From the NCBI GenBank assembly GCA_024710535.1, contig JANJUO010000203.1, forward strand, positions 1-7,812: a stretch of DNA of 7,812 bases, written 5' to 3'. The translations under genes and the position numbers were made by a program. Positions 1 to 6,443 of the stretch are shown here, one piece after another (positions within the stretch are counted from its first letter, which is position 1; each line of letters opens with the position of its first letter). Source of the stretch: a bacterium (GTDB lineage: Bacteria; Bacteroidota; Ignavibacteria; Kapaibacteriales; UBA2268). Under the pieces are notes generated by a model. The model was not told where the DNA came from, made no database searches, and saw nothing but the letters and a program-made list of their open reading frames with translations.

Positions 1-459
1 TCTCTAAAAGAATTACTAGTCTGGGATACAGAATGGATATTGAGACCATCTAAAGATATATATGAACATTATTTAACACGCACCAAAGAAAAAAAAGTCC
101 AACAAGAAAAGAAAAACAGAAAACATGCCGAAACCATAAAATCCATGATACCACGGATCAAAAGCACCGCATACGCCACACAACAGAGAAAATCCATCCA
201 GTCTTTTGGTCAGGTACACCCCTTTCTCGGGACCAAAACTGAATCCCTTCGCTGGATCGAAAATGAAAAAGGGAAAGAAAAAATAAACCTCATGGCATAT
301 TTTTCGGTAGTATTGGAAAATGGAGAAACGCTCTACTGTACGGTCATAGAGGACGACCCTCGAATCTACTATAAAAAACCAGGGGAAAATGCTGATGGCA
401 TCGCAACCTATGCTCCATGTCCCTATCTAGAGATCACGGGCAAAACCAAACGAAAATAA
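1..459 (+). CDS. hypothetical protein, 3' part only (5' end beyond window)
   Basis: The frame is open from base 1 to a TAA at 457-459, giving 152 residues, so the true start lies outside the window. A TTG at 40 is the first start-type codon inside it, but it has no ribosome binding site and the frame continues upstream, so I do not treat it as the start. The visible N-terminal part is very rich in Lys, Glu and Gln (about bases 70-140) and probably forms a charged helix or coiled coil. The C-terminal part looks like a compact beta-rich domain with segments such as MAYFSVVLENGETLYCTVIE and a Pro/Tyr/Cys-rich tail ending in a basic KTKRK. No membrane segment or known catalytic motif is visible, and I do not recognise the family. 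GC by hand count over bases 61-459 is about 41%, well above the next two genes and closer to the early part of the 4401-6365 gene. Confidence 0.7.
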   Translation, partial: SLKELLVWDTEWILRPSKDIYEHYLTRTKEKKVQQEKKNRKHAETIKSMIPRIKSTAYATQQRKSIQSFGQVHPFLGTKTESLRWIENEKGKEKINLMAYFSVVLENGETLYCTVIEDDPRIYYKKPGENADGIATYAPCPYLEITGKTKRK

Positions 460-537
460 CAGTTACAAAATTGATTTTTTTGAAACCTAAAAGCATCGAA
501 AAGGATATATAGAATGAGTTTTTTGCAAAAATGAAAA

Positions 538-543
538 AAGGTG
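538..543 (+). promoter_or_regulatory. ribosome binding site of the 548 gene
   Basis: The purine run AAGGTG lies five to six bases before the ATG at 548. It is a good Shine-Dalgarno match and fixes that start over other nearby start codons, such as the ATG at 531, which is in another frame. Confidence 0.6.
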
Positions 544-547
544 AAAT

Positions 548-1231
548 ATGCAAGATAAACTTCAAAATAATAAAGAAAAAGCAGAGAAAGAACAGCAATA
601 TGATTCTTTGTTTGAAAAATACAAAGATTTATCAGAAGAAACTAATAGTTTTAAATCAACATTCTTGACTGATGATAAAACTATTAGAAAAATTGTAAAA
701 ACAATCAAATTGAATAAGAGTAATTCATTAACTTTGACTTCTTCATTGGGCTGGTCAGCTGCTCTTGTTTTTGCTGGATTAGTTTTCATTTATGGGATCT
801 TTTTAGCTTTTGCAGGTACAAAAATTATTGGTATATTGGAATTATTATTTTTCTTGATTATTATTTTTATATCCTTATCAATTATTGCTATGGGATATTT
901 AGAATTTAAGGAATATTTGATATATATTTTAGATAAAGAGAATTATGTTTGTGATGGATATTATTTTACTGACGATTATTTTTTGATAAAATTTAGAAAG
1001 TTGATAATAATCCCAATTAGTAAGATTAAAATTGTTATTATGAAAAGAGAGGAAAAAACAAGATCAGCGGGTGATGCTAGAGTTGCTTATTTCGATGATA
1101 CAATGTTTATCATTACAGATGAGCAAAAGCCAATTATTCTTAAAACAATGTTTGATGCAGAAAATATTATCAATTTATTTCATATCTATAAAATAGATTG
1201 TACAATTAAAGAAATATTAATTGAAGATTAA
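548..1231 (+). CDS. two-helix membrane protein with possible PH-like C-terminal domain
   Basis: The protein has 227 residues. Residues 1-60 are hydrophilic, Lys/Glu/Asn-rich and probably helical. Two hydrophobic helices follow at about 68-90 and 93-117, separated by a very short turn (AGTK), so the protein is most likely a membrane hairpin with both ends on the same side. Residues 120-227 alternate hydrophobic and polar residues in beta-strand fashion (YFTDDYFLIKF, IIIPISKIKIVIM, MFIITDEQKPIILKT) and end in a helix (AENIINLFHIY). This order, a strand reading 'tddyfli', a strand carrying IPxxKI, then a final helix, resembles bacterial PH-like domains attached to two-helix membrane anchors. That assignment is inferred from pattern, and no family signature was confirmed. 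The start is supported by AAGGTG just upstream. The stop is only 8 bases before the lipoprotein start, so the two genes are almost certainly co-transcribed and may work together at the membrane. Codon use is strongly AT-rich, like the lipoprotein and unlike the 1-459 gene. Confidence 0.8.
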   Translation: MQDKLQNNKEKAEKEQQYDSLFEKYKDLSEETNSFKSTFLTDDKTIRKIVKTIKLNKSNSLTLTSSLGWSAALVFAGLVFIYGIFLAFAGTKIIGILELLFFLIIIFISLSIIAMGYLEFKEYLIYILDKENYVCDGYYFTDDYFLIKFRKLIIIPISKIKIVIMKREEKTRSAGDARVAYFDDTMFIITDEQKPIILKTMFDAENIINLFHIYKIDCTIKEILIED

Positions 1232-1239
1232 GAAAATTA

Positions 1240-4110
1240 ATGGAGATTAAAGGAATGAAAAATCTTTATTTCTTACTATTATTGCTGATTTTAATATCAT
1301 GTTCAACAGTTAAATTGGACCAAGAGCCAAAGTTCTTATATTTAAATCAAATCAAATTTAATCAAGTTTATTTGAATAATTCAACTGTTCAAGGGGCTTT
1401 ATCTCCTGCAATGAATGATTCATTGATAATTGATGTTATTTTAGATTCTACAAAATCAATTGATGTGAGGTTGGCTTTTATAAATGCTTTAGATTCAAAT
1501 TTAATTGATAGTGCTTTATGCAGTAAAGTTGAGGAAGTTATTTATAATGAAGCAAATAAGGGAAAAGTGAAATTTGTGTTTTTAGATAATGATGCTAAAA
1601 TTGATGTCAATTTAGGGATTTATAATCCAGCCGACTTGGGCTGTTTGGCTTATCTTAATGCTATTGCAAATAAAGATGTGCCAAAATATTCAAATCAAAC
1701 AATTACATATTTTGAATTTGCCTTGTCCAAACTCGAAGAAAGTATAACATTAAAAGCAATTTATTTGCAATATAAAATACAGTTATATTATAATGTGTTG
1801 GGTGCTTACTCCGCATTTCGTTATTATCAACGAAAAAATAATGAAATTAAAGATTTTGATTTGGGTTTTCAAAATAAAACTTATGATTTATTCGAAAATA
1901 ATTTCAAGAGATTAAAAAATGAATTGGAATATGATAAAACAGTTTTGGAGATGGCTCGTACAATTTATGATGTAAAAAATTACAATGATAGTACAAAATT
2001 TTTAGACCAATATTATGCTGATATTGCTTTTAATTTTGCTAACAAAATTCGAAAAAAAGATAGTATTGGAGTTCGTTTGTTATTCACTGTTTTTGCCCGC
2101 GATATGGCAACCGGATATATTTTAAAAACTGAATTAACTAATACATTCAATGCAGAATATTACTTTTTATTTTCTTCATACTTCTATAACACATTGAATT
2201 TATTTGAACTTGCATTGCCTAATTGTGCAATATTTTTGGAAAATGAAAACCAAAAAGTAAAAGAAATTGCCAAAGAACAATATAATTATGCCACAAAAAA
2301 AATTAAATATTATGAAATTGTAAGAGAAGAATACGGAAAGACAAAAACACCTAAAACAAATCTGAGAAAAGTAGATTGTAGTTCGATTGAGGAAGTTAAT
2401 AGTAATTTGCCGCCACTTATTATTGCTCTAAAGCAAGAATGTTATGATGAAGCAATAAAAATGATAAATAATGGTGCAAAAGTTGATTTAGATACTGATT
2501 CTATTAATTCTCCTTTTTCTTATATCTACAATAGAGGCAATGGAATACAATGGGGTCAAAAAAAAATTAGAAAAGTTCTTCTTGAAAATGCTATAATTCA
2601 ATATGCTGATAGAATTGCTATCTTACCGGATAGTCTTAAAAAGAATATTAAAGAAAATCTTAAATATCATCATGAGTTATTTACCTTATATAAATTATAT
2701 GACAAATTAAAAATAATTGATTCATTGCAAAAGTTGATAATATCTTCATCAAAATCAAATAAAAATCAAAATGAAATTCAGTTTCAAATAAATTCTCTAA
2801 ATGAAATATCGGAAAATAAATGGGTGCTTTTCAATAAAGCAACAGAATATTACGAAACGGAACGTTATGAAGAATCATTAGACTGTATTAATAAAGGGAA
2901 AAGGATGTATTTGATAACTTACTATTTAAGGGGTAGCAATGGGGATGCAAATTTTTCAAGTCGAACTAAATTACATGATAAATTACAATTTTTAAAATAT
3001 AAAGTTTTAAAAGCTTCGGGAAAGAAGGAAGAGGCGTTATCTGTATATAATGAATACTATAATGAGATATTAAGTGACTTAGAGAGGGAATTAAAATCAG
3101 GGAAACAAAACGGATTTAAAGAATATTCTGAAGCTTCATTACTCATAGATATTGCATATTGTAATGCGAAATTAAAAAACTTTGCTTTGGCAGAGAAATT
3201 CTATTATAAATCAATTAATGCGAGTAATGACGGTTTAATGGAATGGCATAAATTAGCAAATTTAAAATATATTGAAAAAAAATATGATGAAGCATTGAGT
3301 TTATTTGATGATTTAATTCAAATTGATACTCAAGATTATATGAACAGCAACTTTTATAAAGGTAAATGTTATAAAAAAATGAATAAAAAGCATGACGCTA
3401 TGCTTTGCTTTGCAAAAGCTGTAAAGATAGATTCTAACCGTGCACCAATGTGGCAAGATTGCGCAGAACAATTATCAGATTTAGGTTATTACGAAATTGC
3501 TATAAACTATTATAAAACGGCTATTGCTATTGATAGAGACAGTTATTATCATATTGACACTGCCCGTTGTTGGAATAACCTTGGGTACCTATATGAAAAA
3601 ACTGAAAATTATGATTTAGCAATTGATTATTTTACAAAGAGCATTGAATTTGATAATACTTATCCATATCCTTATTGGGGATTAGCGAGTTGTAAAGCTG
3701 CACAAAAAGATACATTAAAATCAAAAGAATACTATGAGACTACTATTAAATTATTTAAAGAGCGAATAAAAAAAGATCCAATAAATATCGAATATAGGGA
3801 GACTCTTGCTTACATTATGTTGCAAAATGAAATGTATAATGATGCTATTAATGAAATTAATAAATCATTGCCTATCGCTTATGGAGTAAATGAACGGATA
3901 TTATTATTAATTCTAAAATTAATTACAGAAGAAATTTTGGAGCTGGATCCGACACAGACAAAAGCCGAGGTTGATTCTTTAATTCATGATACTGATTTAG
4001 AGAAAAGATATGATTTAGAGGACACTAAAGATTGGGTTAAATCAACAAACATCAAAGAACAAAGTAAATTGTATATTTTGGAAATATTGAAGGCGGTACA
4101 GCCAAAATAA
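1240..4110 (+). CDS. large TPR-repeat lipoprotein with a central ankyrin-like unit
   Basis: The protein has 956 residues from the ATG at 1240. It opens with a lipoprotein signal: basic MKN, a Leu/Ile-rich core, then a lipobox LISC with the acylated Cys at residue 21. The ATG at 1255 (Met6, beginning MKNLYF) gives a more typical signal peptide. AGGA abuts 1255 directly, too close to be ideal, and 1240 has no clear ribosome binding site, so the start is open between the two. Residues 25-380 are helical, Tyr/Asn-rich and unrecognised. Around 390-428 the segment PPLIIALKQECYDEAIKMIN, then NGAKVDLD and SPFSYI, matches the ankyrin pattern of helix, helix and 'NGAxV' turn. From about 527 to 880 there are some eight or nine TPR units, the clearest at 668-700, 703-735, 736-769 and 776-808, with typical W/Y...G/A...Y..A...F..A spacing and the end motif xIDxxx. 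TPR arrays bind other proteins, so a cell-surface or periplasmic scaffold role is likely; the partner is unknown. GC is very low, about 18-30% in sampled 60-base rows. Confidence 0.87.
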   Translation: MEIKGMKNLYFLLLLLILISCSTVKLDQEPKFLYLNQIKFNQVYLNNSTVQGALSPAMNDSLIIDVILDSTKSIDVRLAFINALDSNLIDSALCSKVEEVIYNEANKGKVKFVFLDNDAKIDVNLGIYNPADLGCLAYLNAIANKDVPKYSNQTITYFEFALSKLEESITLKAIYLQYKIQLYYNVLGAYSAFRYYQRKNNEIKDFDLGFQNKTYDLFENNFKRLKNELEYDKTVLEMARTIYDVKNYNDSTKFLDQYYADIAFNFANKIRKKDSIGVRLLFTVFARDMATGYILKTELTNTFNAEYYFLFSSYFYNTLNLFELALPNCAIFLENENQKVKEIAKEQYNYATKKIKYYEIVREEYGKTKTPKTNLRKVDCSSIEEVNSNLPPLIIALKQECYDEAIKMINNGAKVDLDTDSINSPFSYIYNRGNGIQWGQKKIRKVLLENAIIQYADRIAILPDSLKKNIKENLKYHHELFTLYKLYDKLKIIDSLQKLIISSSKSNKNQNEIQFQINSLNEISENKWVLFNKATEYYETERYEESLDCINKGKRMYLITYYLRGSNGDANFSSRTKLHDKLQFLKYKVLKASGKKEEALSVYNEYYNEILSDLERELKSGKQNGFKEYSEASLLIDIAYCNAKLKNFALAEKFYYKSINASNDGLMEWHKLANLKYIEKKYDEALSLFDDLIQIDTQDYMNSNFYKGKCYKKMNKKHDAMLCFAKAVKIDSNRAPMWQDCAEQLSDLGYYEIAINYYKTAIAIDRDSYYHIDTARCWNNLGYLYEKTENYDLAIDYFTKSIEFDNTYPYPYWGLASCKAAQKDTLKSKEYYETTIKLFKERIKKDPINIEYRETLAYIMLQNEMYNDAINEINKSLPIAYGVNERILLLILKLITEEILELDPTQTKAEVDSLIHDTDLEKRYDLEDTKDWVKSTNIKEQSKLYILEILKAVQPK

Positions 4111-4140
4111 TTGATTTTTACTTAAATAATTTTAATATGT

Positions 4141-4145
4141 AGGAG
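4141..4145 (+). promoter_or_regulatory. ribosome binding site AGGAG of the 4151 frame
   Basis: AGGAG sits five bases before the ATG at 4151. It is the best-placed Shine-Dalgarno sequence in the window. It shows that translation should begin at 4151, whereas the much longer frame entered at 4401/4410 has no such site. Confidence 0.7.
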
Positions 4146-4150
4146 TAAAT

Positions 4151-4444
4151 ATGAAAAGATTCATTTTAATAAATATGCTTATTGTTGCCTTATTTACAAT
4201 AAAAGTAAATCCAACAAATTATTTTATTGTTGATTCAGATGCGCCAAAAACTAATGAAATTCTAAAATATCTTTATATTCAAATTTTTTTACTTCAATAC
4301 AAGATTGAAACATTATGGTTATTGCAAGATGAAGTTAATACAGAGAGACAAGAGGTTCAAGAAATTTTCACAAAAGATCTCGAAATACTGAAATCCAGCA
4401 TTGATTTTGATGGAAAAAAAAATCTCTCCGATAAATCTTTTTAA
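4151..4444 (+). CDS. short signal-type protein; likely 5' part of a frameshifted gene
   Basis: The frame has 97 residues. It starts with KR, then a hydrophobic stretch at about residues 4-17 (FILINMLIVALFTI), which would act as an export signal or membrane anchor. No convincing cleavage site or lipobox Cys is visible. Residues 30-80 form a probable amphipathic helix or coiled coil (LYIQIFLLQYKIETLWLLQD, then NTERQEVQE). The start is well supported by AGGAG, and the gene follows the lipoprotein stop by 40 bases, so it may belong to the same transcript. Its 3' end overlaps the start of the 654-residue frame by 44 bases. At the nine-A tract 4414-4422 a one-base change would carry translation into that frame, giving ...DFDGKK-ISPINLF... 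and a protein of about 737 residues. Codon use changes within this frame: AT-rich like the lipoprotein until about 4370, then C-richer (GAT CTC, TCC AGC, CTC TCC) like the next gene. Alternatives are a genuine small protein, a truncated gene fused by rearrangement, or a base-calling error in the A tract. Confidence 0.6.
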   Translation: MKRFILINMLIVALFTIKVNPTNYFIVDSDAPKTNEILKYLYIQIFLLQYKIETLWLLQDEVNTERQEVQEIFTKDLEILKSSIDFDGKKNLSDKSF

Positions 4445-6365
4445 TGATTTTTTGAATCAATTTTCAAATTTCCGATTTACAGAAGTGCCGCATCTCGCGC
4501 AAGGATTTGAAATCAAAAAAAACACCATCACTATCGGAAAAAACTTTGGACTCTATCATATCCCCAAGCTCATTCAATCACTCGATAAAATCGACCAATT
4601 ACCAGATTTCGTCGAAAAGCTCTCGGAAATATATGCACAAAAAGCACAGCAAATCCACACAATGCTCCAAAGTCCACACTGGAACGCACAAGATGAAGTC
4701 ACAAAAGATGCCCGAAAACTTTTTTCCAAAAAAGCCTATTTTTATTTTCTTCTCTCTCAGTCATATAAAGGCACCGAAGTCTTTGCATCTGACGGATCAA
4801 CTGTCACATACCAATCCGAAAAGTATAAACAGTTTCTCTCTCAAATCCCTTCTCAGGTCGAGATTCCTCATTATTATCAAGCACAAACCGATAAAATCCA
4901 ACGCATTCAAGAATGGCAAAAAATACATAATACGCATCAAATCGGTAACATAACCAGTGAATTTTTGGAGTACTATGGAGGCGATGACACCTTTGATCTC
5001 CATGACATAGAGACATTACGCACTCAGTGCATACAGTACACAGAGACACTCTCTGTAGGGCTTACACCAAAAGACAAACAAGAAATTATCCAATTTATAC
5101 AAGATTTTTCTCTGACCACTGAAATACGAGATCGTCAAGGAACTTATGCTGAATCCGATCCCCTAGAATCCAAACTTTTTACATTTGCAGCAAATCTTGA
5201 TACCTTGATAGAAAAAAAAATAAATAAAAATCTCATCAAATCACAAAGAAAAGAGCTTTTTTTTGCAGAAAACTACGGGGAATGGGAAATGAAAAAAATA
5301 TTGGAAAATGATCTAACAGATGTATTGTTTGAAAATGCCGAAAAAGATCTATGGAAAAAATCTGATATGCAACAAATTTTCAAAGAAAATTTTGGAAAAA
5401 AGGATTTTGTAAATTATATCAAAAAACACTTTTCTGCGGAATTTCCAAACGAATGGAAAAATCTAAAATCCGCACAAACAGAACTCACGCAAGCAAGAAA
5501 TGAAAAAAACATTGAAAAACAAACACACATCGAAATGCAAATCGGTTATATGCTCAGCGCCATAGTCTATTCAGAAAAGTTTTGGAAATATACAGATGGC
5601 AGCTATTCATTTGAAAAAATCATACAAAAACAAGTAGATTGTGTCACCATAGCTCAAATATTACATCAAGTATCAAAAGAACTTTTTGATATAGAAACAC
5701 TAAGTGCTAATACCGCAGCACACACTTTTGAAATCATCCAACTGAGTAATGGAAAATTCATGACACTTGATGTTCCTTCAAAAATAATTGATCTTCCTAG
5801 TCCAGTATATGGTCTCAATACAATATCTAAAAATATCGAATATTCAGGGTACATAGATGTACAATCTCATAAAAATGGACACAAAGGAAATATTTGGAAT
5901 AATATTGGAACAAAAAAAACTCCTGAACAAAGTATTCTATTTTATAAAAAAGCCTTAGAAACAAGTCCTAATAATCCTCAATATTTGAGAAATCTTGCAA
6001 AAACATACGCTGAAATGAAAGATAAAAGTAAAATGGAGGAATCCTATAGAAATCTATTACAATTAGTCCCTAACAAACTCGAGTTTGAGTTTGATTATGC
6101 AGATAGCTTAGCCACAATAGATCCTAAAAACATTCCTCAAGCACAAGAAATGATACTCAATCTTCTCAAAAAATACCCAGGAAATCCCAATGGATATTTT
6201 GCAATCGCCTATTCTTATCTCAAACACACGACTCCCCCAAATATCAAAAAATCAAAAGAATATTATGACAAAGGATGGGATATATACAATAAAAATAGAG
6301 ACAAATACAGACTCATAACAATTTTCCCAGTCATAAAAACTTCCCATTACCCACAAATATTTTGA
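4401..6365 (+). CDS. transglutaminase-like (Cys-His-Asp) and TPR protein, possibly lacking its true N-terminus
   Basis: The frame gives 654 residues from a TTG at 4401; the ATG at 4410 (Met4) is the alternative. Neither has a ribosome binding site, and an in-frame TGA lies at 4389. Residues 1-400 are mostly helical, charged and unrecognised. At 405-460 there is a transglutaminase/papain-like pattern: QVDCVTIAQIL with Cys414 at a helix start, AAHTFEII with His441 starting a strand, and FMTLDVPS with Asp457. Order and spacing (27 and 16 residues) suit the transglutaminase-like superfamily, whose members are cysteine peptidases, amidases or cross-linking enzymes. No substrate can be named. From about 497 to 630 there are roughly four TPR-like units, for example EQSILFYKKALETSPNNPQY and then YLRNLAKTYAEM. 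The end at TGA 6363 is clean, 78 bases before the transposase gene. The first 700 bases are C-rich (about 42% GC in two sampled rows) and later parts are poorer. With one A removed at 4414-4422 the frame joins the 4151 frame, which would add an export signal and suggest an extracytoplasmic location. Confidence 0.8.
   Translation: MILMEKKISPINLFNDFLNQFSNFRFTEVPHLAQGFEIKKNTITIGKNFGLYHIPKLIQSLDKIDQLPDFVEKLSEIYAQKAQQIHTMLQSPHWNAQDEVTKDARKLFSKKAYFYFLLSQSYKGTEVFASDGSTVTYQSEKYKQFLSQIPSQVEIPHYYQAQTDKIQRIQEWQKIHNTHQIGNITSEFLEYYGGDDTFDLHDIETLRTQCIQYTETLSVGLTPKDKQEIIQFIQDFSLTTEIRDRQGTYAESDPLESKLFTFAANLDTLIEKKINKNLIKSQRKELFFAENYGEWEMKKILENDLTDVLFENAEKDLWKKSDMQQIFKENFGKKDFVNYIKKHFSAEFPNEWKNLKSAQTELTQARNEKNIEKQTHIEMQIGYMLSAIVYSEKFWKYTDGSYSFEKIIQKQVDCVTIAQILHQVSKELFDIETLSANTAAHTFEIIQLSNGKFMTLDVPSKIIDLPSPVYGLNTISKNIEYSGYIDVQSHKNGHKGNIWNNIGTKKTPEQSILFYKKALETSPNNPQYLRNLAKTYAEMKDKSKMEESYRNLLQLVPNKLEFEFDYADSLATIDPKNIPQAQEMILNLLKKYPGNPNGYFAIAYSYLKHTTPPNIKKSKEYYDKGWDIYNKNRDKYRLITIFPVIKTSHYPQIF
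4414..4422 (+). repeat. nine-A homopolymer at the junction of two overlapping frames
   Basis: Nine consecutive A bases lie exactly where the 4151 frame and the 4401 frame overlap. Loss of one A fuses the two frames; the present count keeps them apart. Such tracts are known sites of replication slippage, polymerase slippage during transcription, and sequencing error. Other A9 runs occur inside the lipoprotein gene (near 2558) and the 654-residue frame (5212-5220) without breaking them. Confidence 0.85.
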
Positions 6366-6430
6366 AAAAAGGAAATGAAATATTAAATTTGTAATAAGTA
6401 GTTGAAGGCAAATAAAAAACATAATCATAC

Positions 6431-6438
6431 AAAGGGGG
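6431..6438 (+). promoter_or_regulatory. ribosome binding site of the transposase gene
   Basis: The purine run AAAGGGGG ends five bases before the ATG at 6444 and selects it over the overlapping out-of-frame ATG at 6440. Confidence 0.55.
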
Positions 6439-6443
6439 AATGT

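Noticed and set aside
467..481. AATTGATTTTT shared at 469-479 and 4109-4119 (shorter match near 4400), possible direct repeats flanking the AT-rich block
   Set aside because: An 11-base low-complexity AT match is expected by chance in a sequence this AT-rich, and the copies do not sit exactly at the composition borders.
471..515. Possible promoter before the 548 gene (TTGAAA at 480-485, TATATA at 506-511)
   Set aside because: The 20-base spacing is too long for a standard promoter and both boxes are common by chance in AT-rich DNA.
517..531. TTTTTTGCAAAAA as a terminator or operator
   Set aside because: The match is a short AT palindrome with no loop or GC-rich stem, too weak to call.
4507..5049. 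Overlapping + and - strand open frames across 4507-5049
   Set aside because: They are shadows of the 654-residue gene with unlikely composition (Ser/Lys/His-rich or hydrophobic antisense), no ribosome binding site and no domain.
6363..6386. Recoded TGA (TGA as glycine) at the end of the 654-residue frame, since the frame continues to a TAA seven codons on
   Set aside because: None of the frames contains an internal TGA, GGN glycine codons are used throughout, and the stop falls at the natural end of the TPR region.
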